From NCBI GenBank assembly GCA_035495315.1, contig DATJGF010000151.1, forward strand, positions 28,066-92,065: a DNA stretch of 64,000 nucleotides, read 5' to 3'. Both the position numbers and the translations under genes were made by a program. This stretch comes from DATJGF01 sp035495315. GTDB lineage: Bacteria > Verrucomicrobiota > Verrucomicrobiia > Limisphaerales > UBA8199. Under the pieces are notes generated by a model. That model saw only the letters and a program-made list of their open reading frames with translations. It searched no databases and had not been told where the DNA came from. Positions 49,120 to 58,119 of this stretch are shown here, piece by piece; within the stretch, counting starts at the first letter, position 1; every line of letters begins with the position of its first letter.

Positions 49120-49777
49120 ACGACTTGAATTTCACCTGGGTCATTCGGTGGTGCCAATCCTTAAGCCGGGTGTGCTTGGCCGGCAACCGATAGTGACCCG
49201 AGTAGAGGAAATTGCCCAGCATGCCGAAGAGGTCGAAATCGACGAACCGCGGCCGCTGATCGAGCAAATAAGGTTTGTATATCAACATTTCTTCGAACGG
49301 TATCAGGCGCTGCTCCAGTTGGGACAACAGACCTGCCCGTTCCGCCTGCCATTGATCGATGCAGCCCCGCCCAAACTTGCGTTCTTTATGACGCAAGAAA
49401 CGAAGCCGATCCGACTCCGGGACCATCTCGCGCCAATAAATATCATTGAGCCGGAAACCGACACCTTCAATTTCGTTTTCAATATAGCGCCAAAGAATCG
49501 ATTGCACACCTTCCATTTGCCAGGGGAACAGGCCCAACTGCAGTTTGGAATCCAAGTATTTAGCGATAACCTGAGATTCCTCATTGATCTCAAAAACCAC
49601 GGATTTGCCGTCGCGAATGATCGGCACCCCATAGTACCGTTGGCGCGTTAACCGCCAGACCAACGAGCGATCCCCGTTGGGAATATTGGTGATTTTAAAT
49701 TTTTGCCCGGAGAATTCCAGAATACGGCGCTGCACGATGCAGAACGGACTCCAGGGAAACTGAATCAGTTCGATCAT
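49091..49777 (-). CDS. Glutathione S-transferase-like protein
   Basis: A 228-residue protein with a GST/thioredoxin-like N-terminal domain (MIELIQFPWSPFCIVQRRIL, then YGVPIIRDGKSVVFE near 50) and an all-helical C-terminal domain. The SPFC site and VP followed by an E/S-type glutathione loop support the fold. Specific activity is not predictable. It has an overlapping arrangement with phoH, downstream on the same strand. Confidence 0.8.
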   Translation of the reverse strand: MIELIQFPWSPFCIVQRRILEFSGQKFKITNIPNGDRSLVWRLTRQRYYGVPIIRDGKSVVFEINEESQVIAKYLDSKLQLGLFPWQMEGVQSILWRYIENEIEGVGFRLNDIYWREMVPESDRLRFLRHKERKFGRGCIDQWQAERAGLLSQLEQRLIPFEEMLIYKPYLLDQRPRFVDFDLFGMLGNFLYSGHYRLPAKHTRLKDWHHRMTQVKFKSFAREKELHS

Positions 49778-49854
49778 CTCAGGTGTAAAACGACGCCATA
49801 TTTATAATCTAGGGTTGGCAAAATTCGCTGACAAGGAGGAAAACAATGAACCTT

Positions 49855-49932
49855 GTAGGAGACGACGTAAGGAGACTCCGATCAAGCGCGGTTCGTGGAG
49901 AAGACCATCAGAGTCTCCTTACGTCGCCTCCC
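49855..49932. repeat. Imperfect palindrome (repeat family C, copy 2)
   Basis: GGAGACGACGTAAGGAGACTC (49858-49878) and the inverted 49911-49931 match at 20 of 21 bases. The core equals that of 3765-3845. It lies between the divergent GST gene and the end of the DUF5069 gene. Confidence 0.8.
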
Positions 49933-49980
49933 ACAGCGCCCCGTGCCTCGCAGCCGAGGGACGCCCCGCTACATGACAAC

Positions 49981-50014
49981 AAGAAAAAGACTCTGACCAA
50001 TGGATCAGAGTCTC
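49981..50014 (-). terminator. Intrinsic terminator of the DUF5069 gene
   Basis: GACTCTGA (49989-49996) pairs perfectly with TCAGAGTC (50005-50012); on the minus strand the stem is followed by a TTTTTCTT run (49981-49988). It lies 28 bases after the DUF5069 stop, in the right orientation. Confidence 0.85.
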
Positions 50015-50039
50015 GTGACGTCGCCCGCTGCAGAAAAAA

Positions 50040-50480
50040 TTACTTCAGCACGGCGTCGTGGAATTCTTTCCAGTCGTCGAGGTTGTTTAGATTTACGGCA
50101 TCCTTGAAGGCATTGGCGTCATCGGGAATGCCATTGCCACTGAGGATCGATTTGCGAGTGTCATCGTCGTGATTATAGCCACGAATAGCGGCGTTGAGCT
50201 TTTCGATCGAGCCACGGTCCACTTTAGTGCCATTCTTTTTGACCCAGGCTTCAAATTGTGGATAGGTGGGTTTGCTATTCTTGATGAACGCAAGGACCGC
50301 ATCACGCTGCAGGCCAAGGCCATCAATCACCATTTGGTCGAAGCCCTTACCCGCGCCGGGATAACCGGGAGCCAGCTTGCCGGCGGCTTCGAGCGAGGCT
50401 TTCAACCAAAGCCGTGGCAGATGCAAAACACCGAGGGGACCTGTAACTCCGGAACTGATGAGAGGTACAACAGTATTCAT
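50040..50480 (-). CDS. DUF5069 family protein
   Basis: A 146-residue cytoplasmic protein matching DUF5069: LPRLWLKASLEAAGKLAPGY near residue 22, GFDQMVIDGLGLQRDAVLAFI near 46, and PTYPQFEAWVKKNG near 72, followed by a helical end that carries NLDDWKEFHDAVL. The family is common in Verrucomicrobia and Planctomycetes and has no known function. It begins with ATG at 50480 and is followed by a clear terminator, so it is a single-gene transcript. Confidence 0.85.
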   Translation of the reverse strand: MNTVVPLISSGVTGPLGVLHLPRLWLKASLEAAGKLAPGYPGAGKGFDQMVIDGLGLQRDAVLAFIKNSKPTYPQFEAWVKKNGTKVDRGSIEKLNAAIRGYNHDDDTRKSILSGNGIPDDANAFKDAVNLNNLDDWKEFHDAVLK

Positions 50481-50604
50481 AATTTTGGTAAGCGTTTACT
50501 GGTTTATGAATCTGAAGGTAGGCAGTTCCCGGGAAGAGGTCAACGGTGTTTTCTACCGAAACCGCGTAGGAGCAACGAGCCTTGCAAAATCAGCCGTGCA
50601 AAAA

Positions 50605-52266
50605 TTACTGGCTCCGTTTGGGTTTGGTATCTTTTGGCGTAAGCGCGGCCAATTTCTCCAGGAACGGCTTCGGATCCTCCTGGAACTTGGCTTTGCAATC
50701 ATCGCAGCAAAAAGCAACCAGGACACCATCATGGACGACGGTTTTGGAAGTGTCGACCGGTTTTCCCGATACGGGACACTCCGTGTTGATGGGGGCGGCG
50801 TTGGTCGTCGAGACAGAGGTTAGTGGAGTGCCCAATTCAACAGAGATGTGGGCTTCATGAATATTTTTTTTCAGCTGCTCGATTTGGTCCTGCCAGCGCT
50901 GTAATTGGTCTTGGTCGGTACGGGCATCGACGAATGCCGTGACCGCGGCCGGGGTGACCTTGGTCTGCCAGAGATAAATCTGTTTCAATTTCGGAAGCTG
51001 CTGGAGGTGCTGAAGCCCTGTGTCAGTCACCTCTGTTCCATACAGGTCGAGGTACTCCAGCTGAGCCAGTTCCGTCAGGTTCGTCATGCCTATATCAGTA
51101 ATCGAAGTCCGTTCCAAGTGAAGCCGCGTCAAATTCGGCATGGCCGCGAGCTGAGCCAGACTGGTGTCCGATATCTTAGTTCCTGCCAAATCCAACCAGC
51201 GGAGGTTGGGGCCGAGCGGCGCCAGCTTTGCCAACTCAGCATCACCAAAGTTTTTCCCCGCGACAGCCGCGTTGCACTGCAACCAGGGTTCGCTGGGAGA
51301 CAAGGACGTGATGGCAATATGCAGGTCCTCACTTAGCGCGGCGGCGATTGGCAAAACCTCAGTCACCGGCTTCGGAGCAATCGTTTTGGTGGTGGCAATG
51401 GGGGTAGCCCCAAAACGCGCCGCCAGGATCCTCGATATTGCTGGCGAAGGCTTCAAGTCTGTGATTTTGTTGGTTCCCGGTGCACCGGCATCAATCCACC
51501 ACTCCAGGAGCGCAATATCCGAGGCACTCGGCTGGGTCTTGCCTTCAGGAGGCATGTGATCCTGGTCGGTCGAGGGGAGGCGAACGCGCTTGAGCAGGGC
51601 ACTTTGCGCGGCTTTGCCTGGAACGATCACCGGTCCCGAATCCCCACCCTTCAGCACAGCTTGCAAGGTATCGAGCCGCAGCTTTCCTTTTGACTTATCG
51701 GGGCCATGGCAAACGACGCAGTTTTCTTTGAGAATCGGCTGAACGACTCCAGCGAAGACAGGCAGCTGGGAAGGATCCTCAAGCTTGGTTGGAGCAGGGG
51801 GTACCGCCGGTTTTCCTCCGAACCAATCCCGAAAGGGAGCTGGAGCATAGCGGACGAGGTAATCACTGCCATGGGTAAGGGAGCCACCGAAATGGCTGGC
51901 GACACATAGGGCGATAACGCTGCAGAAAAGACACCAGCGGTAGACCTGCTTCAGATCCAAGCTGTAGAACAGGCCAGCGACGAGGCAAACCGCCGCAGTG
52001 GCAATGCCCGTCCATTTGTGCCAGCGTAGCACGTCCTCCTGGTACCCTCCGCCCAGCGAGAGCAACCAACCACAAAGCACGGCGATGAGCGAGGCAGGGA
52101 CGGCGAGTGCTAAAATTAATCCGGCGTTGCTATTGGCCTGCTTGAAGCGAGGAGAACGCGCAAGTAACTCCAAAATAGCCAGCAGCACGATCAGGCCGAT
52201 CGGCAAATGCACCAGCAGTGGGTGCAACCGGCCGAAAAAGAGTGAGATATCCGAGGGGCCGCTCAC
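50605..52266 (-). CDS. Fusion protein: DUF2231 membrane domain, planctomycete-type cytochrome c, leucine-rich repeats, YHS/TRASH-like C-terminus
   Basis: A 553-residue protein. Residues 1-150: four or so helices of the DUF2231 type (FFGRLHPLLVHLPIGLIVLLAILE). About 165-270: PSCyt1 domain with the heme motif CVVCH and distal DHMPPEGKTQPS. About 345-460: leucine-rich repeats (LRWLDLAGTKISDTSLAQLAAMPNLTRL and similar). The last 65 residues carry ECPVSGKPVD and FCCDDCKAKFQEDP, a YHS/TRASH-like metal site. The architecture suggests a membrane-held, heme-bearing, metal-sensing or binding protein. Its start overlaps the DUF1501 stop by four bases, so it is the last gene of a three-gene operon. Confidence 0.85.
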   Translation of the reverse strand: MSGPSDISLFFGRLHPLLVHLPIGLIVLLAILELLARSPRFKQANSNAGLILALAVPASLIAVLCGWLLSLGGGYQEDVLRWHKWTGIATAAVCLVAGLFYSLDLKQVYRWCLFCSVIALCVASHFGGSLTHGSDYLVRYAPAPFRDWFGGKPAVPPAPTKLEDPSQLPVFAGVVQPILKENCVVCHGPDKSKGKLRLDTLQAVLKGGDSGPVIVPGKAAQSALLKRVRLPSTDQDHMPPEGKTQPSASDIALLEWWIDAGAPGTNKITDLKPSPAISRILAARFGATPIATTKTIAPKPVTEVLPIAAALSEDLHIAITSLSPSEPWLQCNAAVAGKNFGDAELAKLAPLGPNLRWLDLAGTKISDTSLAQLAAMPNLTRLHLERTSITDIGMTNLTELAQLEYLDLYGTEVTDTGLQHLQQLPKLKQIYLWQTKVTPAAVTAFVDARTDQDQLQRWQDQIEQLKKNIHEAHISVELGTPLTSVSTTNAAPINTECPVSGKPVDTSKTVVHDGVLVAFCCDDCKAKFQEDPKPFLEKLAALTPKDTKPKRSQ

Positions 52267-53741
52267 GCCATGACACCTTTAACGGGAATGGCATGAGCCT
52301 CCGTTCCGGTTAGCTTTTGGTCCAGACCCTGAAAGTTATACGTGAGGCGCTCGTGGTCGATGCCCATCAGATGAAGAATCGTTGCGTTCATGTCGCGGAT
52401 GTGGACCGGGTCACGCAGGATATTGTAGCTGAAATCATCCGTTTCGCCGTAGACCATACCGCCTTTGATCCCCGCTCCGGCCATCCACATCGTGTAACAT
52501 CGCGGGTGATGATCGCGGCCGTAATTGTCGCGACGGAGTTCACCCTGGCAATAAACGGTGCGTCCAAATTCTCCCCCCCACACGACAAGCGTTTCATCGA
52601 GCAACCCACGTTGTTTGAGATCGAGGATCAGACCCTTACAGGCCTGGTCGACATCGCGGCATTGCAGAGGAAGGTCGCGTGGCAGATCACCATGATGATC
52701 CCATTCCCGGTGCAGCAATTGCACCACCCGGACTCCACGTTCAATCAATCGACGAGCCAACAAGGCGCTGGCGGCAAAGGTCCCCGGCTGAGTTACCTCG
52801 GGCCCATAAAGGTCGAGCACGGACTTTGGCTCATTGGAAATGTCGACGATTTCTGGGATCGACGTTTGCATCTTGAACGCCATCTCGTACTGAGCAATGC
52901 GGGTTTCAATCTCCGGATCCCCGGTATGGTCGAACCCGAGTTGATTGAGCTTGCCCAGACCATCGAGCATCGTGCGCCGAGCCCCTGCATCCACGCCGGA
53001 CGGGTTGTTCAGAAACAGCACTGGGTCCCCATTGGCGCGCAGCGCCACGCCTTGATGACGCGAGGGGAGAAATCCTGCGCCCCAAAGTCGCTGATACAAC
53101 GCTTGAGCATCGCGCTTGGCGGACCAACGCGGGGTCATCACGACAAACGCCGGCAAATCGTCCGCCTCACTGCCCAATCCGTAAGAAAGCCAGGCGCCAA
53201 TGCTTGGTTTACCGGGGATCTGGTTTCCGGTGAGGATGTACGTCGATGCCGGGTCGTGGTTAATCGCCTCCGTATAGACCGTGCGGATGATAGCCAGTTC
53301 ATCGACGATTTGTGCAGTGTGAGGAAGCAGTTCGCTCACCATGGTGCCGCACTGGCCGTGGGGAGCAAATTTGTAGATCGATGGCGCGATCGGGAATCGC
53401 TTCTGGCCCGACGTCATCGTCGTGAGTCGCTGCCCGTTGCGAATCGAATCGGGCAGGTCGGTATCAAATAGTTCTCCCAATTTTGGCTTATAGTCCCAGA
53501 GATCGATCTGAGAGGGAGCGCCATTCATGAATAGATAAATGAGCCTCCGCGCTTTGGGCGCAAAATGGGGAAGTCCCAGCAGCGGCGGATGGGCTCGATT
53601 CGGCCGCGCCGGAGCGGCAACCGCGCGGAAAAGATCGGGGAACATCAGCGAGGCCAGAGCTATGCGACCGGCGCCCAAGCCTGTGGTTTTGAAAAAGGCG
53701 CGTCGGGTTTGTTGCTGCCAAAATGCTTTTGTCGGGTCCAT
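52263..53741 (-). CDS. DUF1501 domain protein, TAT-exported
   Basis: A 492-residue protein of the sulfatase-like DUF1501 family, almost always paired with a DUF1549/DUF1553 cytochrome as here. The ATG at 53741 opens MDPTKAFWQQQTRRAFFKTTGLGAG, a twin-arginine signal. Conserved parts: RLIYLFMNGAPSQIDLWDYKP near 68, LPHTAQIVDELAIIRTVYTEAINHDPA near 140, VVWGGEFGRTVYCQG near 385, and GRDHHPRCYTMWMAGAGIKGG near 405 with metal-site His residues. Function not experimentally settled; the pair is thought to act in polysaccharide use or periplasmic redox chemistry. Confidence 0.9.
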   Translation of the reverse strand: MDPTKAFWQQQTRRAFFKTTGLGAGRIALASLMFPDLFRAVAAPARPNRAHPPLLGLPHFAPKARRLIYLFMNGAPSQIDLWDYKPKLGELFDTDLPDSIRNGQRLTTMTSGQKRFPIAPSIYKFAPHGQCGTMVSELLPHTAQIVDELAIIRTVYTEAINHDPASTYILTGNQIPGKPSIGAWLSYGLGSEADDLPAFVVMTPRWSAKRDAQALYQRLWGAGFLPSRHQGVALRANGDPVLFLNNPSGVDAGARRTMLDGLGKLNQLGFDHTGDPEIETRIAQYEMAFKMQTSIPEIVDISNEPKSVLDLYGPEVTQPGTFAASALLARRLIERGVRVVQLLHREWDHHGDLPRDLPLQCRDVDQACKGLILDLKQRGLLDETLVVWGGEFGRTVYCQGELRRDNYGRDHHPRCYTMWMAGAGIKGGMVYGETDDFSYNILRDPVHIRDMNATILHLMGIDHERLTYNFQGLDQKLTGTEAHAIPVKGVMA

Positions 53742-53858
53742 CGCTGTAACCTGGTTAAGAACAGTTAACACTCATAGCCTGCATATGAGGCTTGGACGAG
53801 GTGTCCGGTTCCAAACACCTTCTGCAAGCAACACGGCCTTGAGTCATAGTCGGCAAGG

Positions 53859-56800
53859 TTAATTCTTTGTAATCGCTTCGTCGAGATTCAGCAGGAGGTT
53901 AGCGACCATTGTGTAGGCGGCCAGTTCAGGCGCGGGAACATCATCAGGCAAAGGCGATTCGCCCACTGAGAGGGCTTTTTTCGCACCTTCTTCATCATTG
54001 GCGTAACGAGCGCGCTCGGCAGCCAAGGTGTCCACCAAAATCGAGGCCTCTTTCTCGCTGGGCGTTCGGGCGGTCACCAGGCGGAACCCATTCCGAAGAC
54101 GGTCGGCATCGCTGGTGCCGCATTCACGGAGCATGCGATAACCCAGGTGTCGCGCAGCTTCAAAATACTCAGGCGCGTTCATCGTCAGCAGAGCTTGCAG
54201 TGGTGTATCGGTCCGTTCGCGGCGAGCACAGCATTTCTCGCGTGAAGGGGCATCAAAAGTGGTCATCGAAGGTGGTGGCGCGGTGCGTTTCCAGAAGATG
54301 TAAAGACTTCGACGATAGATGGCGTCACCGTGATCCTGCGAGTATTTCGCAGTGTTGCTGGTGGTATACCCGACGGCTTCCCAGATGCCCGACGGTTGAT
54401 AGGGGCGCATGCCGCGTCCGCCCGCTTTGAGATTCAGCAAACCTGCCACCTCCAGCGCATAATCGCGAAGCTCCTCAGCATCCAAACGAAAGCGCGGCCC
54501 GCGGGCCAGCAGGCGATTTTCGGGGTCGACCTCGAACAGCTTCGGCGTGACCCGCGAATCCTGCCGATAGGTAGCCGACGTCACAATCAGGCGCAGCATG
54601 TGTTTTACATCCCAGCCGCTGCGCATGAACTCGGTAGCGAGCCAATCCAGAAGTTCAGGGTGCGACGGCCACTCCCCTTTATTGCCGAAATCTTCGGCAG
54701 TCTTAACGATGCCAGTTCCAAAGAATTGCTGCCAGAACCGGTTAACTATGACTCTGGAGGTAAGCGGGTGTTTGGGATCAACAAGCCACCGCGCAAAAGC
54801 AAGCCGGTTCGTCACCTCTGTTTCCTGTAACGGCGGCAAAATGGAAGGCACACCAGGCCCAACTTCCTCGCCGTGCTTGTCGTATTGGCCTCGGATAAGA
54901 ACCCAGGTTTTGCGCGGCTTCTCCAATTCCTTCGAGATCATTGTCGCAGGAATGTCCTTCTCGAGGGTGTCTCGTTTCTCTTTCGCCGACTTCCACTCCG
55001 TTCGGAGCGGCGCCAGCTGGGCATCGTCATAAACATAGCCAAGGAAATACTCACGCAGTTTCTTGTGATCCCCTTCTTCGAGCTTGCCTGGCTCCTTTTT
55101 GAGCAGCTCCTTTATGTGCTGAGGCGCATTCGACTTGTCGCCCAAATCACGCTCGGCTTTTTCCCACGCAATAAAAGACAAGTTGGGATTCTGAGCTGGA
55201 TCATCGACGGAGATGAGACCAGCTTTGTCCCAATATCCCGTGCCGTCGAATTGGGTGAAAGCCATACCGGAAATCCGGGTGCCAATCGGCAGGCCCAGCT
55301 TGGTGGCTTCGACCTCGAGTCGAATCCATTTGCCGGTTTCGGGCAGGGACCCCATCTGGACTTTCTCCGTGGTGCCTTTAGCCCCGTAGCCGATTGCGTC
55401 TTCATCACCCCAATTTGCCCGATTGCGCCACTCGTCGGTGTGCACCTGCAGCATAATCGCCTTGGGCGGATCCTTCGGATCGAGGTAAACATAGGCATAA
55501 AATTTCGCGTCAGCGCCCACGATTAAGGGCTGCTCAACACCATCGAACGACACTTGATGCAGACCTTTGCCGACACGCTGAATCGCACGCTCGCCACTAA
55601 AGACCTGGCCCTCTGAGCGCGTCACCCAACGGTTCGGCTCATTGCCCTCGTTCACTCGAACGTGGGCTTTGGAAGGGAAATCGTCTTCAACCCAGACTAT
55701 TTCCTTGGGTTCGGGTCTGAGCGTGTTAGTAACCGTCGCGGGATCGAGGTATTGCACAGCGGCGACGGCGTCGCTGATTTTCTTTTTGGCAGCTGCTATC
55801 GCTCCGTCCAGTTCACTGACTTGTTTCTCCTGTTCGGACGTTGGCAGCTTCAGCATCGGAGGCGGCAGGAGCGCGTTTCCGTCCATCGCATTTTCCGAAA
55901 TGTTATTGAAGATGGAAAATACCTGGTAGAACTCCTTCTGAGAAATGGGATCGAGTTTGTGGTCATGACAAACGGCACACCCCATCGTAAGGCCCATCCA
56001 GGTCGTCGAGGTTGTTTCCACCCGGTCAATCGCGTAACGCACTTGGAATTCCTCATCGATAGCTCCGCCCTCACTTGTCGAAACGTTGCAACGATTGAAG
56101 CCGGATGCGATCAATTGTTCTCTGCTGGGTTTTGGTAAAAGGTCACCCGCAAGTTGCCAGATGGTGAATTGATCGAATGGCATGTTTTGGTTGAAGGAAT
56201 CAACCACCCAATCACGATAGGACCAGAGCGAACGTTCATTATCCAAATGGAGTCCATGGGTATCTCCATAGCGGGCAACATCGAGCCAGTACCTTGCCAT
56301 ATGTTCGCCGTAGCGCGGAGATTGGAGGAGTCGCTCGACGAGTTGCTCGTAAGCATCGGGGCGTTGGTCAGCCACAAAAGCGTCCACCTCCGTCAGGCTC
56401 GGGGGAAGACCTGTCAGGTCGAGAGTTACGCGGCGAATAAGGGTTTCCTTCGACGCTGGCGCCGAAGGTTGCAATTGCTTTTCCTGAAGGGTGCCCAGAA
56501 TGAATCGGTCGATATCATTCCGCGGCCACGCGGTATTGGTCACCGGCGGTGGTTCTGGACGAACCGGCGGTTCGAACGCCCAATGTTTTTGGTAAACGGC
56601 CCCGGTTTCAATCCACTTCCGCAACAAAGCAATTTGTTCTGGCTTGAGCTTTTTTCCCGATTCCGCCGGCGGCATATGGACTTTGGGGTCCGTCGCAGTA
56701 ATTCGGCGCCACAACTCGCTTTCGGCAAGATTATGAGGTTTGATCGCCTGGTGCCCCTTGTGAACTGCGGTGGCGCCCTCCGCATTGTCCAGTCGCAGGT

Positions 56801-57005
56801 CGGCTTTCCGTTTATTGGCGTCGAATCCGTGGCAGGCAAAACAGTTATCCGTAAGGACAGGGCGTATGTCCCGGTTAAAAACGATTGGGGAATTGCTTTT
56901 GGAATCGACAGATGGCGCTGCGGCAATGGATAGCAAGCCACTCCCCAGAAACGCCACTAAAAGGGCCTTGAAGCGAGCGAAACCCGTTAAACTAAGATTG
57001 AGCAT
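53859..57005 (-). CDS. PSD1 cytochrome c domain protein with DUF1549 and DUF1553
   Basis: Large exported protein, 1048 residues from the ATG at 57005 (TTG at 57062 is the alternative), with a signal peptide ending near SIAAAPSV. Order: PSCyt1 heme motif CFACHG near 55, HMPPAESGKKLKPEQ distal-ligand region near 112, DUF1549 (about 165-370: NDIDRFILGTLQEKQLQPS, RYGDTHGLHLDNERSLW, CAVCHDHKLDPISQKEFYQ), a middle concanavalin-like carbohydrate-binding-type segment (about 450-600), then DUF1553 (about 740-1010: NRFWQQFFGTGIVKTAEDFG, RQDSRVTPKLFEVDPENRLL, PLQALLTMNAPEY). It is the first gene of the operon with DUF1501 and the LRR fusion. Confidence 0.92.
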   Translation of the reverse strand: MLNLSLTGFARFKALLVAFLGSGLLSIAAAPSVDSKSNSPIVFNRDIRPVLTDNCFACHGFDANKRKADLRLDNAEGATAVHKGHQAIKPHNLAESELWRRITATDPKVHMPPAESGKKLKPEQIALLRKWIETGAVYQKHWAFEPPVRPEPPPVTNTAWPRNDIDRFILGTLQEKQLQPSAPASKETLIRRVTLDLTGLPPSLTEVDAFVADQRPDAYEQLVERLLQSPRYGEHMARYWLDVARYGDTHGLHLDNERSLWSYRDWVVDSFNQNMPFDQFTIWQLAGDLLPKPSREQLIASGFNRCNVSTSEGGAIDEEFQVRYAIDRVETTSTTWMGLTMGCAVCHDHKLDPISQKEFYQVFSIFNNISENAMDGNALLPPPMLKLPTSEQEKQVSELDGAIAAAKKKISDAVAAVQYLDPATVTNTLRPEPKEIVWVEDDFPSKAHVRVNEGNEPNRWVTRSEGQVFSGERAIQRVGKGLHQVSFDGVEQPLIVGADAKFYAYVYLDPKDPPKAIMLQVHTDEWRNRANWGDEDAIGYGAKGTTEKVQMGSLPETGKWIRLEVEATKLGLPIGTRISGMAFTQFDGTGYWDKAGLISVDDPAQNPNLSFIAWEKAERDLGDKSNAPQHIKELLKKEPGKLEEGDHKKLREYFLGYVYDDAQLAPLRTEWKSAKEKRDTLEKDIPATMISKELEKPRKTWVLIRGQYDKHGEEVGPGVPSILPPLQETEVTNRLAFARWLVDPKHPLTSRVIVNRFWQQFFGTGIVKTAEDFGNKGEWPSHPELLDWLATEFMRSGWDVKHMLRLIVTSATYRQDSRVTPKLFEVDPENRLLARGPRFRLDAEELRDYALEVAGLLNLKAGGRGMRPYQPSGIWEAVGYTTSNTAKYSQDHGDAIYRRSLYIFWKRTAPPPSMTTFDAPSREKCCARRERTDTPLQALLTMNAPEYFEAARHLGYRMLRECGTSDADRLRNGFRLVTARTPSEKEASILVDTLAAERARYANDEEGAKKALSVGESPLPDDVPAPELAAYTMVANLLLNLDEAITKN

Positions 57006-57180
57006 TCGGCGACAGAAAGCTTTCACTAGAGCGCCCCAAGCGCCGAAAAAGCTTAGAGTCAATAAGATAAACTGCCCACCTCATTCGACAAGCTGAATTT
57101 TCTGATTAGATAGACGAAGTCCAACCCGCCCGGATTCACAGAATCTCGGCTGGCTCAAACCAGGGCGGTCTGCTGCCTGC

Positions 57181-57336
57181 TTAAACTGCGAGTTGCCGCA
57201 GGAAAACCCACAAAACCAATCCAATCTGCAGGCAAAGAATCAATCCCAGAATTAACGCCAGCACCCAGGGTTTCAGTGCCTGAGGCGGCTGCGTCGATGC
57301 CGGTTTCCGATAGGGCAACTGAATAAAAGAAATCAT
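57181..57336 (-). CDS. Possible 51-residue single-helix membrane protein
   Basis: ATG at 57336 opens MISFIQLPYRKPASTQPPQA, followed by a strongly hydrophobic helix (about residues 23-46) and the end LRQLAV. A positively charged N-terminus and Arg after the helix give a plausible small membrane protein. It lies alone between the PSD1 gene and khpB. No ribosome site stands out and no family is recognised, so it may be chance. Confidence 0.42.
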   Translation of the reverse strand: MISFIQLPYRKPASTQPPQALKPWVLALILGLILCLQIGLVLWVFLRQLAV

Positions 57337-57402
57337 AACTCCGCAGGCTGAGAGTAGCAGGCCGGCCAGCTCGCGTCAGTGGGGTGTGAAACCTAGGTAC
57401 CA

Positions 57403-57419
57403 TCAGGCATCTTGCCTGA
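57403..57419. repeat. TCAGGCA-TCT-TGCCTGA hairpin
   Basis: A perfect seven-base stem with a three-base loop in the 280-base gap 57337-57616, which otherwise holds no supported gene. The same style of element recurs in related genomes (recollection). Confidence 0.5.
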
Positions 57420-57616
57420 CAGTAAAGGATGGCGTCCCGCCGTCTTCGGAATGGCAAGATCCTGGAGGGCGTTACCCAAACCTGTGGAAGTCGGAGCTCC
57501 GCGAGGCAAACATCTCCTATCGTTTTGAGGGCGATTTTGGGGCCTCGAGGAACTGCCTTCCGAATTCTGAGATTTGAGACCCCGCCGGTACTAGCCCCGG
57601 GTCGAAGACTGAGCCG

Positions 57617-58066
57617 TCAGTGCTTAGGGCGCAACAAAATCGCCTTCTTATCCGTTCCTTCGACCTCGACACTATGAGTCTCGATGGTGGGATCGTCCTT
57701 GAGGGCCTGATGAATGATGCGCCGATCAAATGCATTGAGCGGTTCAAGTTCAACGACATCGCCCCAGCGCCGAACTTTTTCCGCGGCTTCCTTCGCTTTT
57801 TTGATCAGTGCCTCGCGAGCCTGAGCCCTGTAGCCGCCGACATCCACCATGACTTTTGGAGCGGAAGGATCGATCTGGAATAGCAACCGGTTAGTAATGT
57901 ATTGCAGGTCGGACAAGGTCTGGCCCTGGCGTCCAATGAGTCGCCCAGAATCCTCAGTCTTGACATCAAGAAGAATGCCGTCCTCCATGTGATGCTCCTC
58001 AACCGTGGTACTGAAACCAAGCAGTTCGAGGATTTTTTCGAGCACAGTTTTGGGGTTGTCAGGCAT
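57617..58066 (-). CDS. khpB: KhpB/Jag (SpoIIIJ-associated) RNA-binding protein
   Basis: RNA-binding protein of 149 residues with a KH domain and an R3H domain. KH: LGFSTTVEEHHMEDGILLDVKTEDSGRLIGRQGQTL-type region with the GRQG loop near residue 47; R3H: FDRRIIHQALKDDPTIETHS near 113 with the R-x3-H motif. The N-terminal Jag domain of some homologues is absent. It is the last gene of the rpmH-rnpA-yidD-yidC cluster, in its usual place after yidC. Confidence 0.93.
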   Translation of the reverse strand: MPDNPKTVLEKILELLGFSTTVEEHHMEDGILLDVKTEDSGRLIGRQGQTLSDLQYITNRLLFQIDPSAPKVMVDVGGYRAQAREALIKKAKEAAEKVRRWGDVVELEPLNAFDRRIIHQALKDDPTIETHSVEVEGTDKKAILLRPKH

Positions 58067-58119
58067 AGTCGGTTTAACGGTTAAACGTCAAAATCGGGAT
58101 TCAGGCTATCAGACTGCTC

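Noticed and set aside
52317..53471. Long 384-residue frame antisense to the DUF1501 gene
   Set aside because: Same reason: the opposite strand carries a clear conserved protein.
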